Positions 1 through 12,300 of a DNA stretch of 64,000 bases are shown here, piece by piece; position 1 is the stretch's first letter; each line of letters starts with the position of its first letter. The stretch is from Eutypa lata. Lineage: Eukaryota; Ascomycota; Sordariomycetes; Xylariales; Diatrypaceae. Under the pieces are notes generated by a model. The model worked only from the letters and a program-made list of their open reading frames with translations. It made no database searches and had not been told where the DNA came from. Position numbers and translations under genes: made by a program. Where the stretch lies: positions 868,001 through 932,000 of the forward strand of contig JAKULF010000010.1 of assembly GCA_022661535.1 (NCBI GenBank), in the 5' to 3' direction.

Positions 1-1563
1 CCTCCCTAGTATCCAATCGAAAATATTAACATTTCCCACTGACCAGTTTTGCTTTTATATTCAAAAGCGAGATGCTTAGTACACGATAGTAATCTTCCTT
101 GTGGAGGAGATATGTAAAGCAGGCGTTTAGTTACAATTTAATGTTCAAGAAGTTTAACGTGAGCTGTGTCAATAGTTTGTAATGCAATATCGGTGCAAGT
201 GACGTTAGGAGGCTATACAGGTTTGGTCTTAGTCAGTGGTGACCTTTGTTCGAAGTGATCAAATCGGGTCCCTACCATTAGCCTCACGCATGTCTGTAAA
301 AATATACTTTTCTCAATGCATTATCTTGAATTAATGTTTTTGAGACATACCCCTCAACGATATGTGCGTTTGTAAACCCATATCAATCAGGTCCTAACTG
401 TGTATAATTTCGGAAATTAGTCGAGAATAACGAACGACTTTATCTTAGTGATCTAAATTGTGTGAAGGCTGTATGCATCCTGGAGTCTCCTCTCAACATA
501 TTCACATTCAGGGCCTATGAAGCCAGCTTAGAATATTGTTTACCTCGCGGTATTACCCCTTCCTTCCTGTTGACTTGTGACGTTCATGGAACTTTCTCAA
601 AACCTTTAAATTTAGGAGGGCCATGGCACCATGGAGGATACCCATACGTTGGTCTTATAGAACTTAAATACATTATTGATCGCCACTTTGGGACCATTGG
701 AATTAACTTCAAGAAATTAATCCATGCAGGCAAGAAGGGCAACCAGAGTCTATGAAGTTCCACAGTGATTCGTGGTCGCAAGTTGTATCCACAGCTACGT
801 CTTCTAGTGTCAGACAGTTCTTCTCTATATTACTGAATATTCCGCAATTCAGATGATCAGAAGCCATCACCGCCAAAGATGTGCACCCGCACATGTCATA
901 AGGGTCCAATCACTGCATATCAGACCCATCGCACGAGTCCGCAAGCAAACAAGTGGAAGAGATCGGCTTTGCGGCACGTCGACTCCACCCACGTAAAACG
1001 CAAAGCGGGCCCATCGATGCTACGTGAACAAGAGCAGTCTATAACATAATCTTTCGAAGGGTTTCCACTATAGAATTCGACATCTGTCGATGTTCGAACC
1101 TCAACGCGAACATTTATTTGGTGCCCGCTCGTTGCTACGTGCAAAAAAAGGAGGGGGTCTCGCCCACTACCCCTCTCTAGGGGTATCATTTCTAAGGGAC
1201 TAGAAGGGGCTACTCTTCTACGACTACTGCACTCATGCCTTATGATGTGCCTGGTTATGCGATTGAGTTATTACTCCTGCATATGCTCCAACTACAGAGG
1301 CTTTTCATAGGGCCACGTTGTGAAGGGGATGGCTGAGGTCCACGATATACGACGTTTCCTACAGCTTATCACAGTGTATTACCTAACTTACAGATGTCAC
1401 AGGTGATGAAATGCCGATCAAGGATTGCACAAGCTGTCTCTCGGTTTATCCTGGTTAGATATTTAAGGACTTCTCGCCACACTGGACAAACTGGCTGGGA
1501 AAGTATTCTGTCTTGTCCAGAGTTCTACCCACGCAAGAGTGATACCCGAACAACAATCTCACC
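1..1563. other. Intergenic, no gene seen
   Basis: Normal base composition. Open frames of 60-97 codons occur on both strands, but they overlap each other, mostly lack an ATG or a plausible splice context, and resemble no family I know. I see no tRNA and no clear repeat. The stretch just before 1564 is the likely promoter and 5' leader of the lectin gene. Confidence 0.5.
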
Positions 1564-2030
1564 ATGTCTTTCAACACCAGTTCCCAAGACGTCCGCATCG
1601 AAGGTGGCCACATTCTAAAGGCCCGTGTCCAAAACGAAGGCGGAGACTTCGTCGATTCAGAAATCAACCTGAATGACTTCCTCGGCAACGACGATGGTAA
1701 GGTTCCCGTCGTAGCTTTATACGGCTTCTTGGTATACCGTCGTTGGTTAAGTACACTTGGGCTAACATGCACATAGGTCGATTCGACTGGAGTGGACAGA
1801 GTACGTGATTGTTTAACTACATTCTGAAAGGACTTATTTTCACACATGTTGCAGACTTTTCCGAGACGGCCGAGAACATCTCTTTCTCGATAGAAGGGGG
1901 TGCTGATGTCCCTGTGCTTCGAGCTCGCCTACAGAAGCTTGATGGCGAGTATGTTGACGCTGACGTCAACTTGGCCGAGCGTGTCAGCAATGACAACGGA
2001 CGACTCTCTTTCTGTAAGTATAACACATGA
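1564..2030 (+). CDS. Cyanovirin-N homology (CVNH) domain lectin
   Basis: Small CVNH carbohydrate-binding protein, probably cytosolic because no signal peptide is visible. Exons 1564-1696, 1777-1800 and 1855-2030 join in frame to 110 codons. Both introns are GT...AG (80 and 54 nt), and the first has a GCTAAC branch-like site. The protein is two tandem sequence repeats of about 50 residues, as the family requires. Repeat 1 has RIEGGHILKARVQNEGGDFV then INLNDFLGNDDG. Repeat 2 has SIEGGADVPVLRARLQKLDG then DVNLAERVSNDNG. The ATG at 1564 gives the usual CVNH N-terminus. CVNH lectins bind mannose-type glycans; the fungal role is usually unknown. A consensus donor GTAAGT at 2014 lies just before the stop, so the last residues may come from a further exon (possible acceptor ending 2060). 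Family call is firm; the exact C-terminus is not. Confidence 0.88.
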
Positions 2031-3852
2031 TTGGACCCGTTACTGTCTTGATGCCTTCAGCACGTCACATATTTCTTAACCTACTTTTTCCGAGCCGTAA
2101 CTCGCGAGCTAGGAGCAAGCTAGCCGTGCTCATATCTCAGTTATTATTTCTATATATTTCTGTCTTATCTTTAGTAGCATTAATGCTGCTATTCCTGGAA
2201 ACTTTTGTGTTAAAACCATAGGGGAAATAAATCATATTACTAACACATAATACAGCCTGATCGCCGTACACTACGGGTAGCTGAGACAGTGTGGGGAGTT
2301 TTTCTGTAGATTCTGAGCTGGACGGCGGAATCAACATAGTTAGCTTCGCCAATGAAACAATGCTATACCTGTTCCCTGCTCGTGCCTTCTTCATGCATGG
2401 TTGTTGAAATTATCAAGCTAATGCTTGAATCTATCTTCTGCACTATTGAGGTCAACTGTAGCCCCTATTGTGCATCATAAGCCCGCCTTTGTTTGCTCGT
2501 TGTCTCTATTCAAGACTCGAAGTACTTCTCTGTATATTTTTTTATTCTGCGGCATTAGAAAATTTCAACAATGATAGAATGGGAATCACTGGGTTATGGG
2601 ATATTTTATGAATGGGAAATTTTGGTGCGGCGCTGTCAGCATCGCGAGAAGTTCACAAAGGAAATTAGGACTTATCACGCTGGCGAAGAAAAAAAGAAAA
2701 AAAGAAAAAAAGAAACCGAAAAAACGGCGTTATAGCGTTAGTGGTTATAACAGTATATATACTCAATTGCGGTAGGAGTAGTAGTACGACTTAGTCGATG
2801 CACTTTCTACTCGAAGTAAAAGCTTTTTGCAAAGATGTCTTAAAAACAAGCGCCCGGTAAAGGTGAGTGTTATAGGCAGTATCGCACTTCCAAAACTATT
2901 AAACTTCGATTACCAGATACGAAATAAATTGAATTTAGCCTGGCTATAATGTCAGCCCCCAATCATCAATAGTGGCTATGGATTTGTGAGGAGAAAATAA
3001 GCAGAGCCCCCTTATCCTACTTTCTTATCAACATGTTTCTTACCCCCCTTTCTTTATAAGCACTTCGAGATCCTAGCACCTGAGGTTCTCAATTATCTCC
3101 TTAAAAGGTGCAGGAAGCCAACCAGGAACATTTCATTGTCACTATGGAAGCTGCCACCCATTGCTATCTGACGTCATAAAGTTTGCGGCCAACCAGAGGA
3201 AAAACACGTAAATATGGACAGCGTAATTTGTTATGAGATATAAGTATATATCGAAACTAATGTACTACCAATATATCGGAGAAGTAATAGTCATATACAA
3301 TGATATTACTCTCCAAGTCCGTACTCACCATGCAACTGAGTAAATTGATGATAATGGATCTGTATCCATGTGGATGTTGTGAGCGTTAGGTGGGTAGCAC
3401 CTTCCTCAGTAAGTTCATTATAATTAATAATCTACCGGATTACCTAAGATAGGTATGGATTAGGAAACCATTAGGCATCTGATTGCAGGTATTCACTTTG
3501 GTACACCCCACCGAAATCACATACTTTCGGCAGTTTTGCTATTGAGATCCTCAAAGTCAGATAGTCACCACATTGGCGCTTGCGAACACGACGGCACTCG
3601 AATGAGTGCTACCTACAGCCTTATAAGGTTGTAAGATTTGATGGTATAACTTCAGGCATCGAAAATCGAGTTCCAAACCATCTTTGTCACCAAAAGAAAA
3701 CTACACCAACACTTCCCACCAATCTTCCCAAGCAACGCAGAAGAGCACCAATTTAAATACACACCCAACGCTTCCCACCTTCCTTTGTCTTCAACTCACT
3801 TTTATCGTCTACGCTCAACACTACACATCTAAGATGGTACAGACCTTTCAGC
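2031..3852. other. Intergenic, A-rich tract and promoter-like stretch
   Basis: No coding region recognised. A simple repeat of G followed by about seven A (period 8) lies near 2688-2715. About 3690-3833 is C/T-rich with very few G on the plus strand and runs into an ATG at 3834, resembling a fungal core promoter and 5' leader. No gene body that I can recognise follows it. Confidence 0.4.
2688..2715. repeat. Simple repeat, period-8 GAAAAAAA
   Basis: Three to four tandem units of G followed by seven A. Low-complexity tract in intergenic DNA, no function implied. Confidence 0.7.
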
Positions 3853-4557
3853 TCATCGCCCCGCAGGCGAGAAAGCACATTCATTGGCGATGCATAGTTG
3901 AAGACATGCTTTTTGGTAGATGTCAATTAGGGGTGCGAGAAGAAATGACCAGGAAATAGGGAGTCTCTGGGGAGTATCGAATGGTGCCGGTAGGGGTTTG
4001 ATTGATGTTTTAACCACCTTCGATGATGAATCTTCAGTGGGTATCTCGTCGCATGCATTGAAGAATGTGTGGTGGAAGGCAGTTCCTGCTGGTCCATCTC
4101 CTATCATATGAGAATAAGAGAAGGCAATGAAGCATCGTGAGGGTCCTAAGGGGAGAACGATAACCCGCCAGGGCGGAATATCACGGATAAACGATCGATC
4201 CAGATCCAACCCTAGCACCTTTTCTATTGCGAGCAACTCATTATTTTCGTTATCGAGGCCATCGACGATAGAGATATGATTCTCAAGGTCTATACTAGGA
4301 ACCTTCTGATAGAATGCCTTGTCCGTATGGGTGTCATGGACAACGACACCTAAGGATGGGTGGTCCTCAATACAGCATCGTAAAGGATGGAAGAAAGAGC
4401 TGGGCGAATTGACAGCGAATCCAGGTGTAAACTCGTAGATAGCCCCTATGATCACTGCATGGTATAAGCCTAAGTCTTCACGGCATATCGTCCGTTGCTC
4501 AAAGGGACTTTTGTGAATTAGCTTCTGTAAGTGTTGGTTCGGGGTATTACTTACTGG
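3853..4557 (-). pseudogene. Alcohol/acyl acetyltransferase (AATase family) fragment
   Basis: N-terminal half of a fungal alcohol-acetyltransferase-like protein, a BAHD-like CoA acyltransferase fold. The open frame has the family's opening region (REDLGLYHAVIIGAIYEF), a conserved middle (RCCIEDHPSLGVVVHD) and the catalytic HxxxD motif as HMIGDG within AFSYSHMIGDGPAG. Only about 235 residues are open against roughly 480 in full-length members. The last ~25 residues before the stop no longer look like the family, so the break is near 3930. No in-frame ATG precedes the conserved part and the frame is closed upstream by a stop at 4564-4566. An ATG at 4588-4586 is in another frame. A consensus donor (GTAAGT, 4554) and an acceptor (TTACAG, 4525) lie only 30 nt apart, too short for a normal intron. 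I read it as a truncated remnant. Confidence 0.75.
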
Positions 4558-4567
4558 CAAATCTTAG

Positions 4568-4868
4568 AAACCCCTGGTGATGGGCCATCGTTGTATAATT
4601 TTGTGTTGTATGTGATCTCCTACTATGTTCTCAGCTGACTTTCGGACTCTTCGGCCCGGGGATGCTCGTTTTAAATCGTTGTCACTAGCGCGATTTTATT
4701 TCTGGCAGAATGGAACATAAATAATAAAATCGAGCTTAGTCAGCCCATGCATACCATGTATGGTCCTTTTTTCTTATTCTTTTCATTTCAAGGGACTCAT
4801 CTACATGTATGGTTGCGGCGCAGTCGGGAATTTTGTGAATCGAAATATGGGTTGATATATAGTAACAT
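4568..4868. other. Intergenic between two gene remnants
   Basis: No gene or repeat recognised. An ATG for the minus strand at 4588-4586 is followed after 11 codons by a stop. Confidence 0.4.
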
Positions 4869-5461
4869 TATTTAATGCCTTGCCCTTTGATCATCTCCAG
4901 TTCTATTTCCCGGTACAGTAAGTAGCCAATCACCGTCTTTAAATGCGCTGCGCTGAACATTCTGATAAGGTGCAATGGTGCTACGAATGAGGAATTCTAT
5001 AATTTCCCAGGGCTGTCGCAGATCCACGCAAGTTTGAGACGGGGTCGCATTGACGAACTCATGGCCTGTGAAACAATTGCTAGGAAATACAAAGCATTTG
5101 CGAGAAGCAGCAGCTTCAGATGCCCCCGGTCGTAAAGAGGGCCGATGACAGCACCGACGACAAATACCATCAATGACTGGATGGAACCGATCCATGAAAT
5201 ATTTGCTGAAGACTCCGTGAAGAGGGTGCCCCTCTCGTAGTATGCTTGATAGTCTCCAAATGTGATGATAGTCCCCCAAGTATTGAAGACCATGGCCCAA
5301 CTACCCAAAACCTGCAGCCATGCCTTAGTACCACCGTTTGGTGGCGTCGGTGAGAAACTGGAAGAAGGATTAGCGGTGGTAGGAGCGACTTCGTAATCGC
5401 CCTTGACTGTAGAGCTTTCATGGCCGGATAACTCCTCAATGTCGTTTAGTCTGCTAGACAT
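4869..5461 (-). pseudogene. Monocarboxylate-type MFS transporter, N-terminal fragment fused to an unrelated 3' end
   Basis: Start ATG at 5461-5459; the frame is open to 4997 (154 codons). Residues 1-45 are a polar cytosolic tail, then PPNGGTKAWLQVLGSWAMVF begins transmembrane segment 1. Segment 2 follows (SWIGSIQSLMVFVVGAVIGP) with the family's GPLYDRG loop, then segment 3 ending in AIVSQAMSSSM. This is the start of a fungal monocarboxylate permease-like transporter (about 440 aa, 12 segments). Right after the third segment the similarity stops, near 5050. The downstream minus-strand DNA to 4869 reads in another frame like the tail of a different protein (CVDLRQPWEIIEFLIRS, then KDGDWLL). One further frame slip would extend that tail to a second stop. 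The second partner is not recognised. The start is credible; the gene cannot be functional as a transporter. Confidence 0.7.
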
Positions 5462-6977
5462 TTTTCTCCGCACAACTTAGTAGGCAATACCAGAAGGACC
5501 TGCCTGTACCATAGGGTTGATTATGATTTAGCATATAACTAGGAAAAGAAATAGATTGATGACAAGGAGGTGAAAGCTTTACAATTTACTGAGAAAAAAC
5601 AGATGCTATAAAAATGAGAATTGTAACACAAAAGGGGGTTTAGGGGCTGGACTTTCCGACGGGCAACACGGCACTAACGGACTTAAGCAAGGCGTGAATT
5701 GTAGTAGAGGGCATAATGCCGTTAATTCCATATTTGAACTTCATGCTGATCCATACGGAAGAGCTAACTTAAACGACTAAGACATGATGTTGATGATCCC
5801 AACTGCATTGCACGTAAAGAACTTCAACAATTGATCCGATGGGCTCATTAGCTCGCTACTTGGGATATAGAAATATGGGAGTCGTTGGAACAAGGACTTA
5901 ATTTGGAACTTATAGGAACTTATAGGAACTGGACGGGGCGATATATCCTCCGACCTGAGGTATTCTTGTCGGGGCACAGAGTGAGTCACGTATGGTGTCG
6001 GTTGGTTAATCGGAAGCTGCATTGGTGTATGCGGCTGGCGTATAGGGAGCCATTGACAATGCAACCTATCCCAACACCAAAATATTGTTACCGGATCTTT
6101 ACTCGCCCCAATGTATTGAGAAGAAGACTTTCCACTGTCATGGGGTGGACACTTCGATGAATGATCTGGAATTGAATTAAATCCACGAAGTCTGTTAAGG
6201 AAAGAAAGAAAAAAGTGGAAAAGGTAAGATCACCATGTATCGCTTATACCTAATTAAGGTGAACTATTAAGTGTGAAATAATAATATACGTAAAACCATT
6301 TATTACGTCTTTTGTCGTGAACTAATACTTTTATAAATCGAAACTATAATTCCGATATATTGTTTTTATAGTTTAAACTATAACATAACGATGTATATAT
6401 AAGTTCCATTAATAATAAGACGTCCATAAATAAGTTGTACCAAATAGCATTTTACGGGGTAATATAAATGTCAAGCTTTTAAGTAATAAATTTTAAAAAC
6501 CCTTATAAGCAGGTGCAAATTTGGTCTTAATGTATATAAGGGCTAAGAGATATATAGTTCACTTCCTAAATGATTACATGCCTTAAAGGGATGCAATAAA
6601 AGCTAGGAAACAATGACATATAGCGATACATTCCTAGCTATAGGTCAGGTGGTGTGCTATGATATAGTTAAATAACTATTCTTCACATCATGTTCTCTTT
6701 CTTCTGTCTTTAGTATTCGATAAAGCACCCAATACGGACGACTTTCCTATAGGATTTCGCGGAACCAAGTTCATCACAAGAGCTAGTCTTAATAATAAGA
6801 TATCCTGGTTAGGATAAAGCTTTCTACGTCATCCGCTATTGGAACCGGCAACATTGCCATTACTTATGTATCAAAAACAAAGTAGCGATCAAAACTATCA
6901 AACCATCCATCTTCTTGATAAAAGTCCCCTTAAACCTCCCCTGGTTTGAAGTTTGCTCCTAGCTAGGTTTCACTGAC
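5462..6977. other. Intergenic, no gene seen
   Basis: Overlapping open frames of about 90 codons around 5777-6160 on both strands resemble nothing. A short direct repeat of AGGAACTTAT occurs near 5910-5932. Composition falls to moderately AT-rich from about 6240 to 6700 without reaching the level of the large AT blocks. Confidence 0.45.
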
Positions 6978-9044
6978 CTAGCTTCCCTCTTCGGCTCCAT
7001 CACGCATCTCTTCACCCTTTCCGAAGAATCTGATGATGAATATACTGAAGAATTCCAAAGCGCTGATGCCACACATGACGCTAAATCCCATATGAAAGCT
7101 AGGGGCGTATTTGCCAACATCTAGGATTAAAACTGCGTATTGTCAGTAATCGTTGTAATATGTCAACCATCAAATTAAAAGGAACATTACCTGGAACCCA
7201 AGCAATGAATGCTTGGCCGAAAGTCCGAGCTACACCAATGACAATAGCGCGCTCCTCCATATCCTTGTGCAGAATCTCGATAACCCAAGCCTATTTGAAT
7301 GTTAGTGCCCTTATAATTACTAGTCACAAAAAGAGAACACTTGGGAGAGGAAAATATTCACGTATAAGACAGGCCAGAAACCCCAGGAGGCAGCGTTAAG
7401 TAGATAACCAAAGAATGTAACGCCATAACTAGGCCCGACTGCCACAATAACCATACCCACGAAGTTAAGAGTCTTTTTCAAAAAAAAAAAAAAAAGTCAG
7501 TCCTTGATCTTGATAGAATAACCGAAGGAACATACCGCGGGAATGACCATGATTTGCTAACGCTTATTGAAGCCGTTGGAGACCCATGCATAGATTAAAG
7601 TCGTGACGAGAGGGACAGCCTGTGTTGAAGTGGGAAACAGGTTGATCTGGTAGACGGTGAAACGATTGAGAGATTTGAGCCAAACACTGAGGTAGTTAAG
7701 CGGTTGGGTGACAATGCAGTGGCAACTGTGGCAACGCGTCAGCCCATTCCACTATTTTTCTTAAATTTGAAGGCCGCCCCTTTCTCTTGTTCTAAAGACT
7801 TACATCAGTGTAAAAACGAAGACATAAAGAGGCCAGCGAGTGAATATCTTCCTGACCTTCGTCCAGGTCAATGGAACGGGATTCCGGCGGTCAATAGCGC
7901 TCATACGAGCCATGTGCTTTGCCTGCTCGCCCTCCCGCATCCACCGTGCTTTGGTGACATAAGGGTTGTCGGGCACGGCGAAGAAACCCCAGAGCGGACC
8001 CCACTGCTGTATGTTAACAAGAAATGCCACGGACAAGATAGGACCAAGATGCTTTATACATACGATAGAGATAATGCCACAGAAGATGAAGAGCCATCGC
8101 CAACCAGCCAGTCCCGCCGTGCCATTCATGCCACTGTAAATAGCTGCCTGAAAATACCCGCTGAACATGCTAGCTGCGTAGCTAGCCGAATAGAAGATAG
8201 CGATACGCTTACCAAGTTCCAAGTGTACAGTATGTTAGTTGAATACTGGCGCTCGAACAATTTAGTTATTTCTTTTAGTAAGGAAGATCAATAGAATAGT
8301 CGTCAAACCTACCTCGGGGCGTGTACCAACTACCCATGAGCGTCAAGACACCCACCGCGAATGGACTTTCTAGCATACCAAGTACGAATCGTAAAGCGAA
8401 AACAGTTCTCGCGTTCTGTACCGCCGCGAAGCAAAACGTAACGACAGTCCAGAGTAGCTCCGCCGTCGGAAGATAGAGCGAAGGTCTCACTAAGATGGTG
8501 CTGGTGTTAAGACTTGATGCGCACATTTCAAGGGGCGAAGTATAACCAACCTTTCGTGAGAATGAATTGCGAAGGAATCTGGCCGACAAGGTATCTACAA
8601 GTGAAGAATGTCTGAAGAAGGTTGTACTCATTTCCTTGGAAGTTGAGATCCTCCTTCATCCCGCTGACGTAGGCATTGGCTATGATCGTGCGTCCACACG
8701 TCAGTTTGGAGCCTCTTTCTCTGGGTTCAAGGTGATTGAAAACAGTGCGGATAACATACTGATATTGCTGGAGTCTAGAAGTCGCACAAAATATCCAAAT
8801 GTTGCCCAACTCCTGAGCCATATCGTCAATACTGTTCCATGCGATGATGAAAGATCAGAGCTTACAAGATGAAAAGGTCCAGTCGTTGAACTAACTGGTT
8901 CTCCTCCTTACTTCGACGACCATCCCAGATCACCTCGCCGATTTTGTCCATCGCGATAGAGGTACCCTTTGCCTCTCCGTATCAGATAAAACCGAATCGG
9001 CCGCAAGAACAGTTTGATTCTTTCTTGTCGACATCAGTAGTCAT
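6978..9044 (-). pseudogene. Dal5/allantoate-permease-type MFS transporter, inactivated
   Basis: Anion:cation symporter family permease for organic anions such as allantoate, a plasma-membrane protein. Ten exons can be placed: 9044-8866, 8812-8760, 8679-8551, 8489-8313, 8218-8064, 8006-7804, 7725-7536, 7472-7362, 7290-7191, 7132-6978. They sum to exactly 484 codons, the normal family length, with every junction in phase. Conserved stretches include RLLDSSNI, NAYVSGMKEDLNFQGNEYNL, GWRWLFIFCGIISI and LNAASWGFWP. Three lesions kill it. Codon 21 is TGA (8984-8982). The intron before exon 5 ends in GG (8220-8219) instead of AG, although a CTAAC branch site survives. A TAG (7559-7557) sits where the family has a tryptophan. 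The 7559 lesion and a G-to-R change in TFFTCRYLVG are TpG-to-TpA changes as RIP makes. The gene starts only 184 bp from the AT block. Confidence 0.9.
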
Positions 9045-9227
9045 TCTTTCTTTCCTTGACCGAGAAAGGTATAAAAAAAACTAGGAAGCCTAGAAGTGAA
9101 GATCTTTCTTCGTATATCTATCTAAATAGATCGCAGAGGGTTGCACTTTTAATACCACGTTATTCCCTTAATGTTGCAGTTAAAGCGGCTTACTAAGCTC
9201 ACGGAGCAGGGTAAACTTATATCCGGG
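9045..9227. other. Edge between normal DNA and AT block 1
   Basis: Upstream region of the dead permease gene. Normal composition stops abruptly at 9227; from 9228 on G and C almost vanish. Confidence 0.7.
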
Positions 9228-9344
9228 GCTTTTATAATATATATAAATCTTTTTAATTATTTATTTTTAATTTTAAAGTTTTTTAAATAATATTTATATT
9301 ACGCTTTATATTATATTTTACTTTTAAATTATTTTTTACGTAAT
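9228..9344 (+). repeat. 117 bp direct repeat, left copy
   Basis: Matches 29710-29826 without gaps, both beginning GCTTTTATAATATATATAAA and ending ACGTAAT; visible differences are mostly transitions. The left copy begins exactly at the boundary with normal DNA, so it is probably the terminal repeat of an old element whose body was later invaded by others. No target duplication could be read. Confidence 0.7.
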
Positions 9345-12300
9345 AATTATAAACTTAATATTTAATTAATTATTTATATATTTATTATATAATCTTTATT
9401 TATATATTATTACGTTTTATTAATTAATTAAATATTTTAATTATATTTAATAAATTTTAAATAAATTTTTTAAATTATATTTTTATATTATATATATATA
9501 TATATATATAATTTTTTAAAAGCTTTTATAAATAAAAAAAATAAAAATTATAAAAAGCATTTTAAAATATAAAAAAGCTTTTATTTTTAAAGAAAAATAT
9601 AAAGTTATAAATAATTAAAAGAAATACTTTAAAAGTTAAAAAAGAAATTTAAGCGTTTTTTAATTAAATAATTAATATTAATAATTAAATTAATAAAATA
9701 ATTATTAAAAACATTTTAAATTTTATTTAAATTAAATAAATTTAAAATAACGATTTTATTATTTAAAGATTTATAAGAAATGTAAAAGAATATTATAAAT
9801 CTTTTAATTTTATGATTTTATTTAACGTTAAAAATAAATATAAATTTATATTAATAAAAACAAAACGTAATAATATTAAATTAAATATTTAATATTATAA
9901 ATAATAAAAAACCTTTTAAAATATTTAAATAAATAACGTTTTTAATATAAAAAAGTCTCTTTTAATTAATAATTCTTTATATATATTAAATTATAAAATA
10001 ATTAAATTTTAAATAAATTATAAAACTTTAATTTTAATAAAAAGAAAAACGTATTTAAAGTTTTAATTTTTAATTTAAACGTATACGAAAATATTCTTTT
10101 TATTATACTTAAAAGTAAATAAGCTTTATATTATTTTAAATTAATTAAAAGTTTTTATAACGTTTAAAAAAAAATTAACTTTAAATTAAAAAATTTAAAA
10201 AATTAATAAAATAATAATTATAAATACTTTTATCGTTTTAATTTTAATATAAAGTATATTTAAAAGCTTATTATTTAAAATAAATCTTTTTATACGTTTA
10301 TTAAAAAGTTTATTAAAAAAGAAAAATATTTTCGTAATAATAATTAATTCTTTTTTATTAAATTTAAATACTTTTAAAATTTATTTAAAAAATATTTATA
10401 ATCGTTATTTTTTATAAACTTTATTTTAATAAATAATTATTTATTTTTTATATTTTTAAAAAGATTATAAAATAAGAATTATAAAAATATAAATTACGTT
10501 ATTTTTAATTAATAAAATTAATATTTAAATATTTAAAAAAGAATTTAAAGAATAATAAACTTTTAAAATTATTAATTTAATTTTAAAATATATAATAATA
10601 ATTAAAACTTTTTATTTAAAAAGAGTATTTAATGTTATAATTTTAATATTCTTTTAAAAATTAATAATAATAAATAAAATTATATATTTATTATATTTAA
10701 ACGTAAATAAAACATAATTCTTTTAAATTTAAATTTATTACTTTTTTTTTAAAAGTGTTTATTAATATTTTTATAAGCTTTATAAATATTATAATATTTC
10801 TTTTTATTAAAACGTAAATAAAAATTAAAAACGTAAAAACTTTTTTTAAATTATTTACGCTTTTAAAAAGATTTTAAAAAATTATAATATTTAAAGAATT
10901 TATTTATAATTTTCGAAACGTTTTTATTAATAATATAATATCTTTAAAATATAAACATTACGTTTAAATATACGTTATAAAAATAATATTAAAAAGATTA
11001 TTAAAAATTTAAATTTTTAAATTATTTTAACATATTTATTAAAATTAATTTAATTATTTTTTAAAATAAAATAAAAATAAATAATTATTAATTATTAAAA
11101 ACGATAATAACGATATATTTTTAATTATTTAATTATAAATAAAAATAAAATAATTATTATAAAAGTTTTATAAAAGTTCGAAAATTAAATACGTAAATAT
11201 AAACGGTTTACGATTTATATAATTCGATAAAATAATAATATTAAAAGATTAATATTTAAAAAAAGTTAAAAATATAATTATTTTATAATATAATAATAAT
11301 TATAATAAATTTTTTAAAAAGTTTTTATTTAAAGAAAATTTAATATAAAACGATTTGATTTTATAATATAAATTTAAAGTTTATAAATTATAATAAAAAT
11401 TTAAATAAAATATTTAAAAGTTAATTTTAATAATATTTTCGATAATTTAATTTAAAGTTTTTTAAAATTTTTATAAAAAATTTTTAATTTAATTTTAATT
11501 TAATATAAATATTTAAATATTAAATTTATTCGTTAAAAAATTAAAATGTTTTTAAAATAAATTACAAAACGTATATAAATTATTTAATAAATTATATTAT
11601 AATAAATCTTTATAAAATTTAAATTTTTAATTTAAATTAAAAGAATTATTATACGTAATATACGTTTTAATAAATAACTTTTTTTATATAAAAAAGCGAT
11701 TTTTATAAATATTAATTAATTACTTATAAAATACTTTTATATAAATAAAAACGTTATAAATACTTTAAATATTATTTAAATATTAAAAACGTAAAATTTT
11801 AAAAATAAAATAAATTCTTTTATTTTTAAATTAATTAAATATAATTTTAATTTTTTAAATAATTAATTAAAAAGTTTAAATTTAAAAATAAAAAGATTTA
11901 TATTATAAAGTAAATTATTATAAAGTTTTAAATTAATAATAAAGAATTATTTTTTTTAAAAATAAAATATTTATTATAAATAATAAAACGATTTATAAAC
12001 GCATTAAAAAAGAAATTTATAAAAATATTATAAAAACTTATAAAATTAATAATATTTTTAATACTTAATATAAAGTTAATATAAAAAGTTTTTATTAAAA
12101 AATTAAAAGTTTATTTACGATATTATTATTATAATTTAAAATAAAAATTAAAATATATATTTTTTAAATTTAATTAATATAATATAAAGTTAAATAATAT
12201 TTATTTATAAATTAAATATAATAATTATATAATAAATAATTTAATTATAAGAAATAATATATATAAAATGTAATTTATTAACGAATTTAAAAATATTATA

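Noticed and set aside
462..755. Open frame of about 97 codons on the plus strand
   Set aside because: Begins at GTG, has no recognisable motif and overlaps other open frames on the opposite strand.
5777..6160. Overlapping open frames of about 90 codons on both strands
   Set aside because: No family resemblance, no splice context, and mutual overlap; chance frames.
7704..8294. Plus-strand frame of nearly 200 codons
   Set aside because: It is antisense to the exons of the inactivated permease, whose minus-strand frame carries clear family motifs.
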